NCBI GenBank assembly: GCA_032718475.1
Contig: JAUCBJ010001953.1
Coordinates: 1-31,727, forward strand
Reading direction: 5' to 3'
Origin: Nemertoderma westbladi
Taxonomy: Eukaryota > Xenacoelomorpha > Nemertodermatida > Nemertodermatidae
Length of the DNA stretch: 31,727 bases
The notes beneath the pieces are model-generated. The model was not told the DNA's origin. It ran no database searches and saw nothing but the letters and a program-made list of their open reading frames with translations. A program made the translations under genes and the position numbers. This document shows, one piece after another, positions 19,227 through 28,300 of the stretch (its first letter is position 1; every line of letters begins with the position of its first letter).

Positions 19227-22200
19227 ATGGATGATCATAAATCTACTTTAAATAACAATTCTTTTATGTCCGCACCCAGTAATGCTTCTAGTAGTGATGG
19301 GTTTGAAGTCCGTGACAAGATTTTGAGAACCCCTCCTCCAGCAAGAAGTCCAGCAGCTGTACATCCCCCAGTTAGAATACATAGTAGGGAAGTCCAAATA
19401 ACTGACACACGGCTTGTAGATCGTCGTAGATCTGTGATCGGCACTAGGGCACAGAGTAAAAGGAAAGGGTCAGTACAGGCAAGTAAGGATACTGAGTTGG
19501 ACAAAGACTTGCAAAAATGGAAAAATAAGACTTCCCAGCGAGAACAAGCAGCAAGTGTGGACGTCAGAACAGAAAGAAGTGCCACTTATAGTAGTGACAG
19601 TTCCAATTCTGACAGGGATGGTATTTACAGCAGAAATGACATGAACATGACTGTATTGCCTGACAATGAAATTATACAAGGTAACCAGGCCTCTCATAAT
19701 ACAATAGGTGGACCGATAATAGGTGAGGCTTCACACCCCCAATCTGAATCCATTCCAGCTAGTGTAAGTGAAGTCAGTTCATCTAAAGGTTCTGGTTCTG
19801 ACACCTCGTTTAAAGATCCCTTAACGAGGCTGCCACCGAATCAATTAATCCGCCTGCTAGAGGCAATAGAGACTTATAAACCAACATCAACACTCCATGC
19901 GGGATATTCTGCAGGTGAGTTTCAAAGAGAGGTATTACGCCAGCACAATTTCCCCAAGTTACACAGGTTTTTTAACCTAGGTGATGCTACTGTAGAAGAG
20001 TTACAAAAATTAAAAATGCCAAAATCAGTGACAGAATCCATGACTTATCAAAGGATGGCGAGAACATTTAAGCAAGGCTTTAGTAAACAAATTGAGCAAC
20101 TCAAAATTCGACTCCATGCTGAGCGGAGTACACAAGTTATTGATCCCTCATTAGATTTCGAAGTGGTGCAGAGAGTGTTGCGTATAAGAATAATTTTTTC
20201 GGCATTCCATGAAGTGGCACTAAGACTTCAGGATTCTGTTTTGGATAAATTGATAAACGACTTACTCAAAGAAGTGGTTGTCCTATCCAAATCTGTTCTA
20301 GAATACAAACAAGAAGTCCCAGTAGATGCCATCTCACAACTGACAGATCAAATAGAAATCGTGGGAGAAACAGAATTGCGCCGGCGATTGCAGGGCCTGA
20401 ACCCAAGGAGTAAACAAGCTAAACGGGTGTTGGAAGACATTGACCGACTGGGCAAAGAGCGTGCTTTGGAGCAACTGGAATTAGATGCTGCTCAGAAAAG
20501 GAGGAAGCAACAGGTGATCGAACTAGAATTAGAGGCCGAAGCAGATAAAATTAATGCCAAAGCCGAGGCAGATAGAATTAAGGCCGAGGCAGAGAAAATT
20601 AAGGCTGAAGCTGAGGCAAAGAAAATTAAGGCCGACCAATTAAGGGCATTGGAACTCGAACGAAAGAAAGCGGCTTTAGCTGCAGAGGATGAAATGGCAA
20701 GAAAAAGGGAGGAGATACAAAGGAAATTCTCTTCGCTTGACAAAGAACGGATCACCCGGAAGGCCAATTATTTCACCTCATCAGATGAGGGTGCAAGTGA
20801 TAGTGACATAAGCAAAGTCTATTCCTCGAGGGCCGAGAGCAGTCGCAGAAAGCGAGCATCGTTAATCCGGATGCCGGATATGCCACCGAGATCTAACCCA
20901 CATGCATATTCTGACGCCTGCCAAAGTGACACATCCTCTCTAAAACAATCTGCCCCCTTGGTTACCATTATAGATGTTGATGAAGAAGCTGAAGCTGAAC
21001 CTGGTCCAGATATGTCAGTTCCAGCGCAATTGACAAACAATAAAATATCAAATAATAAACAACTAAAGGTAACTCTAGTAACTGGTAAGACACCCGAACT
21101 TAATCATAATAACCCTGGCTATGGAACCGCAGCTATGTCGGCAGTAGCTCAGGCTGGACCCGCAGGTAAGACACATGGATTGAACCAGACTAAACATACT
21201 ACTGTAAGTGTTGTACAAGGTGAGAAGACTATTAGTGACCCATGTATGTCCAGCACAGTCAGAGTTCCCCGGAATGAGCGTGTTTCCTTTGAGAGTGGTT
21301 TGTCACCGATTAGTCACCGTAGATTGGCCATTGATGGAACCAATGAGACCCATGGACCCGCAGATATGTCGGAAGTGGTCATTGGTGAGCAAGGGGCCCA
21401 TCCTGAACAGTTAAGGAGGACCAATGAAACAGGTAAAGTATGTAGGCCAAAAAACATTATTAAACCAATGGATAGTGAGATAACTAGAACCCAAATTGAG
21501 GAAGGCAAAAGGGTGCAACAGGGTCTGCGAGACACCATCTCAGAGTTAAGACATACATTAGGAAATAATGGTGAGTTTGCAAATACATATGCAGAAAATC
21601 TAAACGAATTAAAGGGAGTACAAGATGAAATTTTGAGGTTAAATAAAGTGAAGGAAGCTGATCTAAATAAACTCCGAGAGAATGATATAGTATTTGAAAG
21701 AAAACAAAATGAAATATATTATTCCACTCAAGTTCTGGAGGGAATTCAACAACAACTAGTAACTGCTCAAGATACATTAGCTGCGGTTAATAAACAATTA
21801 CCATCATCAGAAAATGTTAGAATTGGGCAGAATGTACACATTCTTCAAAGATCAGCGCAAGCTACTGGTATGCATGCAGAAAACATAGCAACCATGAGGA
21901 CCCAAATGAGAGACACTGATCAACCACCTATTGACCCATTCTTGAACCCTAATCCCATGCAAGTACCACCTAATGTTACCCGGCCACCAGATAGCCTTGG
22001 TAATTTATCGACATCTTTTCTTAACCTCTCAATTCAAGAAAGCCTGAGTAGACAAATGGCCAGAACTGAGGCGAGACAGGTTGTAACTGGAGGTGAAACG
22101 ATAAAATTTAATGGAGATGCATTGAAATGGCTTCCTTTCCACGAGTACTTTAAAGACAATATACAGAACTCACTTTTGACTGAAGGAGAAAAATTAAGAT

Positions 22201-24002
22201 TTCTCATTGAATGTCTAGAGGGACCCCCAAAAACAATGGCTCTGAAATATGTAGGTCATCCTCAAGGGTTACAAGAAGCATGGAACACACTTTCTGAAAG
22301 GTATGGTGATCAATCTACCATTGCGATGTTTGTGTTTGACAAATTAATTACAAAGAAACGTATAGCAGGTGGAGGCTTGGTTGAGTTCTCGGATGAAGTC
22401 CATGAGTTGTGTAGACAGTTAGATTGGTTGAATAAGGGAGAAATGTATGACAATTACATGGTCGTCAATAAAATAGCTGGTGCTCTACCAAAGGGAAATG
22501 TTGGTAATCGATGGGATCGTTTTGTTGTTCAAAACAAACGTGATAGACAGCGTGACGTCACCATGAGAGACTTCCTTAAATTCCTCAAGGATGAAGTCAC
22601 TCTACAATTTCAAAGAGATGTCCGTGAAAGAGGAAGTGAGGCCAAACCAGCAACCGAGAAACCCGTTATTGTTCCCAGAAAAAGAGTTATGAATATCTAT
22701 GACCCAGAATACGATAGCAGTATTTCTTTGAGAGAAGACATGGAATCTGATTGCCAGGAAGTCTACTATTCGAAACCAACCGGTAAACCCAATAGCCGAC
22801 TCCATACACTGACAAATACGAAAGGTGATATACAAACCTCCACCCAACGTGATATAAGATCAACCAATGGGATACTACCACGATCCCAAGTAACTAACAC
22901 AAATGATAAAACGGTAACAAATAAAGATCCTAATACATGCCCCTTTTGTCCAAAGGTAAGTCATCAAATGTACCAATGCCCAGAATTTTTAAAGATGAGT
23001 GTAAGATCCAGGAGATGGTTTATTAAGAACCAACGTATATGCTACAAATGCTTGAAATTTGGTCATTTGAGGAGAGATTGCAAAATCGTAGGTATTGAGT
23101 GTCCAAAATGTAACGGTTCACATCATGCTCTGCTACATAGCGAATCTTACACCCCTAGAAGTATGGAACAACGTGTACACTTCAGTGACGCTTGCGAAGA
23201 TCCGTATGACTCTGACGAACTGGCAGGTTCTCCATATCCAGGTGAGTTTTCAGATGATAGTGACTCGTGTAATGTGTATCATGTTATGATGGAAAGAGCC
23301 CTAACTTATGTCTCAAACCCGGAAACAGACGATATCACACCATTACAACACTCATCAGTTAATCAGGTGACAAAACTGAAACAGTCCAGGAATGTAGGAG
23401 TAAGAGAATTTCCTATAGTCCAGGTGAGATTACATGCAGGTAAAAGAAGCATTATACTAAATGCATTAATGGATTCTGGCAGCACGAATACGTTCATAGA
23501 TAAAGATCTTGCTGAGACACTGTGGGACAACCACGAAATATATCCCATGCGACTTAATTTAGCCGGTGTAATGGAAAAATGGACTTCAACATTGGAAACG
23601 TTCTATTGCATTGGTGCTCTGTCAGCCCCGACCAATCATGATCATATATACTCATTGGACAATGTAAAAATGGTGGCGATAAAGAACTTCACGAGGGGAC
23701 AAGCACCATTATATAATTGGGATGAAGACGAATTCACCAACGAACATAACATACCCCGTTATGATGTTGACAGTCCTGGAATTTCCCTCCTGATTGGACA
23801 GAATGCACATGAGGCTCTCGAGATATTGGAGAAGATACCTAAAAAACCTTTACCTTTAGCACCATACGCATGTAGGACGCGGATAGGTTGGTATTGTACG
23901 GGACCTTCAGCGAAAACCTTACAAGAACGAACCAGAGCAAGTATAAACTGCCAGACTGCAAAATCACAGGATCGAATATCCCTATTGGATATACTGCAAT
24001 AG
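19227..24002 (+). CDS. BEL/Pao Gag-protease polyprotein, 1591 aa, interrupted
   Basis: Structural (Gag) and aspartic protease part of a BEL/Pao element, which would form the particle and cleave it. Start ATG 19227 follows an AT-rich (TTAA)n run. The first ~900 residues are an unusually long N-terminal extension: Ser-rich and low-complexity, then an Ala/Glu/Lys coiled coil of repeated AEADKIKAEAE-type units (about 434-505), then a second predicted coiled coil (about 755-860). A DUF1759-like Gag domain covers about 960-1150 (FNGDALKWLPFHEYF, ERYGD). Three zinc knuckles follow: C1238 (CPFCPKVSHQMYQC), C1272 (CYKCLKFGHLRRDC) and a CCHH-type at C1292. The retropepsin active site is LMDSGSTNTF, with D1416. 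The ORF ends at TAG 24000 next to the LINE 5' end, so the true polyprotein would probably have run into RT; the stop may be LINE-derived. Confidence 0.9.
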   Translation: MDDHKSTLNNNSFMSAPSNASSSDGFEVRDKILRTPPPARSPAAVHPPVRIHSREVQITDTRLVDRRRSVIGTRAQSKRKGSVQASKDTELDKDLQKWKNKTSQREQAASVDVRTERSATYSSDSSNSDRDGIYSRNDMNMTVLPDNEIIQGNQASHNTIGGPIIGEASHPQSESIPASVSEVSSSKGSGSDTSFKDPLTRLPPNQLIRLLEAIETYKPTSTLHAGYSAGEFQREVLRQHNFPKLHRFFNLGDATVEELQKLKMPKSVTESMTYQRMARTFKQGFSKQIEQLKIRLHAERSTQVIDPSLDFEVVQRVLRIRIIFSAFHEVALRLQDSVLDKLINDLLKEVVVLSKSVLEYKQEVPVDAISQLTDQIEIVGETELRRRLQGLNPRSKQAKRVLEDIDRLGKERALEQLELDAAQKRRKQQVIELELEAEADKINAKAEADRIKAEAEKIKAEAEAKKIKADQLRALELERKKAALAAEDEMARKREEIQRKFSSLDKERITRKANYFTSSDEGASDSDISKVYSSRAESSRRKRASLIRMPDMPPRSNPHAYSDACQSDTSSLKQSAPLVTIIDVDEEAEAEPGPDMSVPAQLTNNKISNNKQLKVTLVTGKTPELNHNNPGYGTAAMSAVAQAGPAGKTHGLNQTKHTTVSVVQGEKTISDPCMSSTVRVPRNERVSFESGLSPISHRRLAIDGTNETHGPADMSEVVIGEQGAHPEQLRRTNETGKVCRPKNIIKPMDSEITRTQIEEGKRVQQGLRDTISELRHTLGNNGEFANTYAENLNELKGVQDEILRLNKVKEADLNKLRENDIVFERKQNEIYYSTQVLEGIQQQLVTAQDTLAAVNKQLPSSENVRIGQNVHILQRSAQATGMHAENIATMRTQMRDTDQPPIDPFLNPNPMQVPPNVTRPPDSLGNLSTSFLNLSIQESLSRQMARTEARQVVTGGETIKFNGDALKWLPFHEYFKDNIQNSLLTEGEKLRFLIECLEGPPKTMALKYVGHPQGLQEAWNTLSERYGDQSTIAMFVFDKLITKKRIAGGGLVEFSDEVHELCRQLDWLNKGEMYDNYMVVNKIAGALPKGNVGNRWDRFVVQNKRDRQRDVTMRDFLKFLKDEVTLQFQRDVRERGSEAKPATEKPVIVPRKRVMNIYDPEYDSSISLREDMESDCQEVYYSKPTGKPNSRLHTLTNTKGDIQTSTQRDIRSTNGILPRSQVTNTNDKTVTNKDPNTCPFCPKVSHQMYQCPEFLKMSVRSRRWFIKNQRICYKCLKFGHLRRDCKIVGIECPKCNGSHHALLHSESYTPRSMEQRVHFSDACEDPYDSDELAGSPYPGEFSDDSDSCNVYHVMMERALTYVSNPETDDITPLQHSSVNQVTKLKQSRNVGVREFPIVQVRLHAGKRSIILNALMDSGSTNTFIDKDLAETLWDNHEIYPMRLNLAGVMEKWTSTLETFYCIGALSAPTNHDHIYSLDNVKMVAIKNFTRGQAPLYNWDEDEFTNEHNIPRYDVDSPGISLLIGQNAHEALEILEKIPKKPLPLAPYACRTRIGWYCTGPSAKTLQERTRASINCQTAKSQDRISLLDILQ

Positions 24003-24230
24003 CAATAGCTGACTGCTGAATAGGCCTACCTTTTAATTTTAACCATACTGTACACGCGTACATTGAGTTGGCGCCGGTCTTACGCCGGGTTGCCCTTCAA
24101 GCCATTGCCCCCTCCGCCAACTAATCGTCTCCCAAAGACAGAAAGAAAGATCACGCGTAGAACGAACCGGCGTGCACTGAAGTCGGAAGTTATCCCTACC
24201 AGCACACAGCCAGTCTGCAAAGCTGCCAGG

Positions 24231-25391
24231 ATGACTTCAAACCGTAATAATTCATTACCGGATGCTTTACCGGATAAATCCAGACGCGGTAGTGGTATGT
24301 CGGGTTCGGGTTCCGGTTCAAGAGGTGGAACCTCACGGCTGAGCGTCTCGGGAGGAAAACAGAACTCGGGTGATTCGAGTACCGGAAATACCCGCACCGA
24401 CGGTCGGAAAGAGTTCGAAGTTGGTTGCTCGGGCTCGAACTGTACCGTATCGGTTATATGTATCGCTAAATCGGGAACTCAATGGGGCCGCTTAGATTTC
24501 TACTGTGGAAGTTGCGCGGCACGCCACTTTACCAGGTTCACCAAGGAACTACACGATATAGAAACGAAACTTGAAGACAAGCTATCACGCCTAGAGAAAA
24601 CGACTGCTGGCGAGATACTATCGCTGGAACAAAAAGTCGAGCAACTCGAACTCTCCTGTACTGCGAATGAAGTAAAAATCAGTGACACTGAATACAAACT
24701 AGAAACAATGAAAAGCAGCTCAGCAGATGAAGAATCGCCCCAAACATGGTCGGACGTCGTTGTGGACGGTGATTGGCAGAAGGTTAAGCCACAACGTCGT
24801 AACAAACGAAATGACATCGCTTCAATTTCGCCAAATCTAGCTCTTCTCTCTAAACAAATAAAAAATGAAGAGGCGGAACAGAGCAGACGAAAAACTAACA
24901 TCGTTCTCAAAGGTTCCAAGCCAAGCACCAACGACAAACAAGTAGTGTTAGATATAGCTGATGAACTGGGAGTCGAACTAGATGTATCAGAGATTAAAAC
25001 TAAACGAGTCGGGCAGCTGCGAGACTATCAAAATTCACATCCAATCATTGTCACTCTTTCGAAAGAAAAGCGCGAGATATTGTTGAAGAGGGCTCGCAAT
25101 CTCCGCAAGTCGTCACGTTACAGAGATATATACATATCGCCCGACTACACACCAGCGGAAAGCAAACTTCAATATTCTCTCCGGCAGGAACGGCGCGCCA
25201 TGGCTGCAGCGGATCCGAATATAGACTGGATTATCCACAACGGTGCTGTAGTAGACTCGGTGACTGTCAACCGCCCCAACACGCGTGGCACCCGTCAACG
25301 TCAGTCGACAAGTGCCAACACTCAGAACGAGATCCAAGGGTTGCCTGAAAAAACTTTAATTGTAATTGATGAGTCAAGGCGGGTGGACTGA
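24231..25391 (+). CDS. LINE ORF1 protein, 386 aa (RNA-binding chaperone-like)
   Basis: The ATG at 24231 is the first in a frame open from 24024; the region before it lacks an ATG. The N terminus is Ser/Gly-rich (SGSGSGSRGG). A Cys-rich PHD-like segment begins at Cys66 (CSGSNC ... FYCGSCAARHF) and includes C-x2-C. A coiled coil covers about 106-165 (ETKLEDKLSRLEK, LSLEQKVEQLEL), probably for trimerisation. An RRM/CTD-like domain typical of LINE ORF1 covers about 220-340 (RRKTNIVLKGS, KEKREILLKRARNLR). Family knowledge: such proteins bind element RNA and have chaperone activity. The stop is TGA 25389-25391, in the same frame as ORF2 and followed by CTA. Confidence 0.85.
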   Translation: MTSNRNNSLPDALPDKSRRGSGMSGSGSGSRGGTSRLSVSGGKQNSGDSSTGNTRTDGRKEFEVGCSGSNCTVSVICIAKSGTQWGRLDFYCGSCAARHFTRFTKELHDIETKLEDKLSRLEKTTAGEILSLEQKVEQLELSCTANEVKISDTEYKLETMKSSSADEESPQTWSDVVVDGDWQKVKPQRRNKRNDIASISPNLALLSKQIKNEEAEQSRRKTNIVLKGSKPSTNDKQVVLDIADELGVELDVSEIKTKRVGQLRDYQNSHPIIVTLSKEKREILLKRARNLRKSSRYRDIYISPDYTPAESKLQYSLRQERRAMAAADPNIDWIIHNGAVVDSVTVNRPNTRGTRQRQSTSANTQNEIQGLPEKTLIVIDESRRVD

Positions 25392-25394
25392 CTA
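25389..25394 (+). promoter_or_regulatory. candidate stop-codon readthrough site (TGA CTA)
   Basis: ORF1 ends GTG GAC TGA, and the next codon is CTA in the same frame as ORF2. UGA followed by CUA is an established leaky-stop context in viral and cellular genes. ORF2 has no ATG before its endonuclease motifs, so readthrough (or reinitiation at a non-ATG codon) would be needed to make it. The alternative is that TGA arose from CGA by a CpG transition, breaking what was one ORF. Confidence 0.55.
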
Positions 25395-28300
25395 TTGCCT
25401 AAATGCCCTGAACCGACGTGCTCCAATCTTATTCAAACTCCGAGGGTTGCGGGTCGGTCTCCTCCGGTTCCGAGGGTTGCGGGCCGGTCTCCTCTAGCTC
25501 CGGGGGTTGCGGGTCTGTCTCCTCCAGCTCTGAGGGTTGCGGGTCGGTATCCTCCAGCTCCGAGGGTTGCGGGTCGGTCTCCTCCGGGTCTGAGGGTTGC
25601 GGGTCGGTTTCCTCTGGCTCCGAGGGTTGTGGGCCGGTCCCCTCCAGTTCCGAGGGTTGCGGGTCGGTCTCCTCCGGGTCTGAGGGTTGTGGGTCGGACT
25701 CCTCTGGCTCCAAGGGTTGCGGGTCGGTCTCCTCCGGGTCTGGGGGTTGCGGGCCGGTCTCCTCCGGCTCCGAGGGTTGCGGGTTGGTCTCCTCCGGGTC
25801 TGGGTGTTGCGGGTCAGTCTCCTCCGGCTCCTGGGGTTGCGGGTTGGTCTCCTCTAGCTCCGGGTGTTGCGGGTCGGTCTCCTCTAGCTCCGAGGGTTGC
25901 TGGTCGGTCCCCTCCGGGGGGTCTGAGGGTTGCGGGCCGGTCTCCTCCGGCTCCGAAGGTTGTGGGCCGGTCTCCTCCAGTTCTGAGGGTTGCGGGTCGG
26001 TCTCCTCCGGGTCTGAGGGTTGCGGGTCGGACTCCTCTGGCTCCAAGGGTTGCGGGTCGGTCTCCTCCGGGTCTGGGGGTTGCGGGCCGGTCTCCTCCGG
26101 CTCCGAGGGTTGCGGGTTGGTCTCCTCCGGGTCTTGGTGTTGCGGGTCGGTCTCCTCCGGCTCCGGGGGTTGCGGGTCGGTCTCCTCCGGCTCCGGGGGT
26201 TGCGGGTTGGTCTCCTCCGGCTCTGGGGGTTGCGGGTCGGTTTCCTCCAGCTCCGAGGGTTGCGGGTCGGTCTCCTCTGGGTCTGAGGGTTGCGGGCCAG
26301 TCTCCTCCAGCTCCGAGGGTTGCGGGAAGCAAACAGAAGTTTTGCATTGGACTATTCAATGCGCGATCGATAAATAATAAGGCTGCAATAATTAAGGATT
26401 ATATAGTCGACTTGAATATTGACATACTTGCTCTTACGGAGACATGGCTGACAGGCAAGGATGAGGATGACTCTGTCGTGGAGGAAACGTGCCCTGCTGG
26501 ATTTAAATTCGCACACGAACCCAGAACATGGACATCAGGTGGTGGAGTTGGCTGCGCTTACAAGGGCAGTTTGGATATGGAACCATTCAAGATCGTACGA
26601 GCTACATATCGATCTTTCGAATATATTGAATTGACACTAACGCAGCTTGGTGCCTACTTCCGCCTGTTAATTCTGTACCGTACTTATCCCTCAACAGTAA
26701 ACAAACTAAATACATCGATGTTCCTTGAGGAATTTAGTGATATACTGCAACAACTTATGGTGGCAACGGGGAAATTAATTATTATGGGAGATTTTAACTT
26801 CTGGGTGGATGATTCAACAAATAAGGAATCTGCAAGTTTCTTAGATGTTGTGAACTGTTTTGGCATGGAACAATTATTACATGAGGCAACACACCGCAAA
26901 GGACACACTTTAGATTTGGTGTTGATGCACAAAGACGATATCGATATAATTAAGGATATACGGGTGTGTGACATCGGTATCTCGGATCACTACTTAATAT
27001 GTTTTGATATATCACTACCAAAACCTATTGCGGTAAAAAAGATTATTTCGCACAGGAAACTGAGCCGTATAAACATGGGCAACTTGATTTCAGATATCGA
27101 AACATCAGCATTATGTTTAAACCCACTACCGCATGACGTTGACCAACTGGTAGAACTCTATGACAAAACACTATTATCACTACTGGATAGACATGCACCA
27201 TTGGTAACGAAGACAGTAATTGAGCGTCCAATGGCACCATGGTATACCGAGTCAATAGCCAATGAGAAGAGAACTAGACGCCGATTGGAGCGCAAATATC
27301 GGACAACGAAACTGCATGTTGACCTCTTGGAATACAGAAACCAATGTTACAAGGTAGCGGCGGCCATCTCAACGGCTAAGGAACAATATTATAGCGGGAT
27401 AATCAAGAACAATTCAGAGGACCTAAAAACACTATTTAAAGTCGTCAATAAAGTTTTACACAGAGGAAATAAGGTTATATTACCGAGACATAATTCTGAA
27501 TTGGAATTAGCTAACAGATTTGTAAACTACTTCGATAATAAGATTAAATCTATTCGAGATGGTCTAAACCACAATGGGACGTCATCCGGGACGCCATCCG
27601 GGACGCCTCCCACGCCACCTGGGACGCCTCCCTCGCCGTCTGGGGTGCTGCCCGCGCCGTCCGGGGTGCCTCCACCCACGCCATGCGGGTCGCCTCCCAG
27701 GCCATCCGGGATGCCTCCCACGCCATCCGGGACGCCTCCCTCGCCGTCTGGGGTGCTGCCCGCGCCATCCGGGGTGCCTACACCCACGCCATGCGGGTCG
27801 CCTCCCAGGCCATCTGGTACGCCTCCCGCGCCGTCCGGGACGCCTCAAGGACCGTCAGGGACGCCTCCCACGTCATCCAGGGCGCCTCTCGCTCCGACCA
27901 GGGTACCTCCTGCACCATCCGGGGCGCCGTCCGGGACGCCTCCCGCACCGTCCAGGGTGCCTCCCGCGCCGTCCGGGACGCCTCCAGCACCGGTCCTTCA
28001 CAAATTTTGTGACGTAACGAGCGACGGCGTTGAAAAACTGATAAGCGACTCGAAGTCAAAATCAAGTCCACGTGACCCGATTCCAACCAGCATACTAAAG
28101 ATGTCCTTAAAACCACTATTGATGGTCATTACATTGATAATTAACTTATCTTTACGAACTGGAACTGTGGCTTCGCGTTTCAAAGAAGCAATTCTCACAC
28201 CAATACTAAAGAAATTGCGATTAGACCCGGAAATACTCAATCACTTTAGACCGGTTTCGAACTTACTGTACATTTCCAAATTAACTGAGAAGGTGGTGGT

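Noticed and set aside
24063-24230. Extension of LINE ORF1 upstream of ATG 24231
   Set aside because: The frame is open here but begins at TTG with no ATG; the Pro/Arg-rich stretch looks like translated 5' UTR. A non-AUG start cannot be excluded.
25429-26377. Long open frames on both strands through the first GC-rich minisatellite (Ser/Gly/Cys-rich on +, Pro/Glu/Thr-rich and Gly/Arg-rich on -)
   Set aside because: A stop-free 30-bp tandem unit gives open frames automatically. Only the frame continuous with the endonuclease and RT has domain support.
27527-28116. Arg/His/Pro-rich and Gly-rich ORFs overlapping the second minisatellite
   Set aside because: Shadows of the repeat within LINE ORF2, with no domains of their own.
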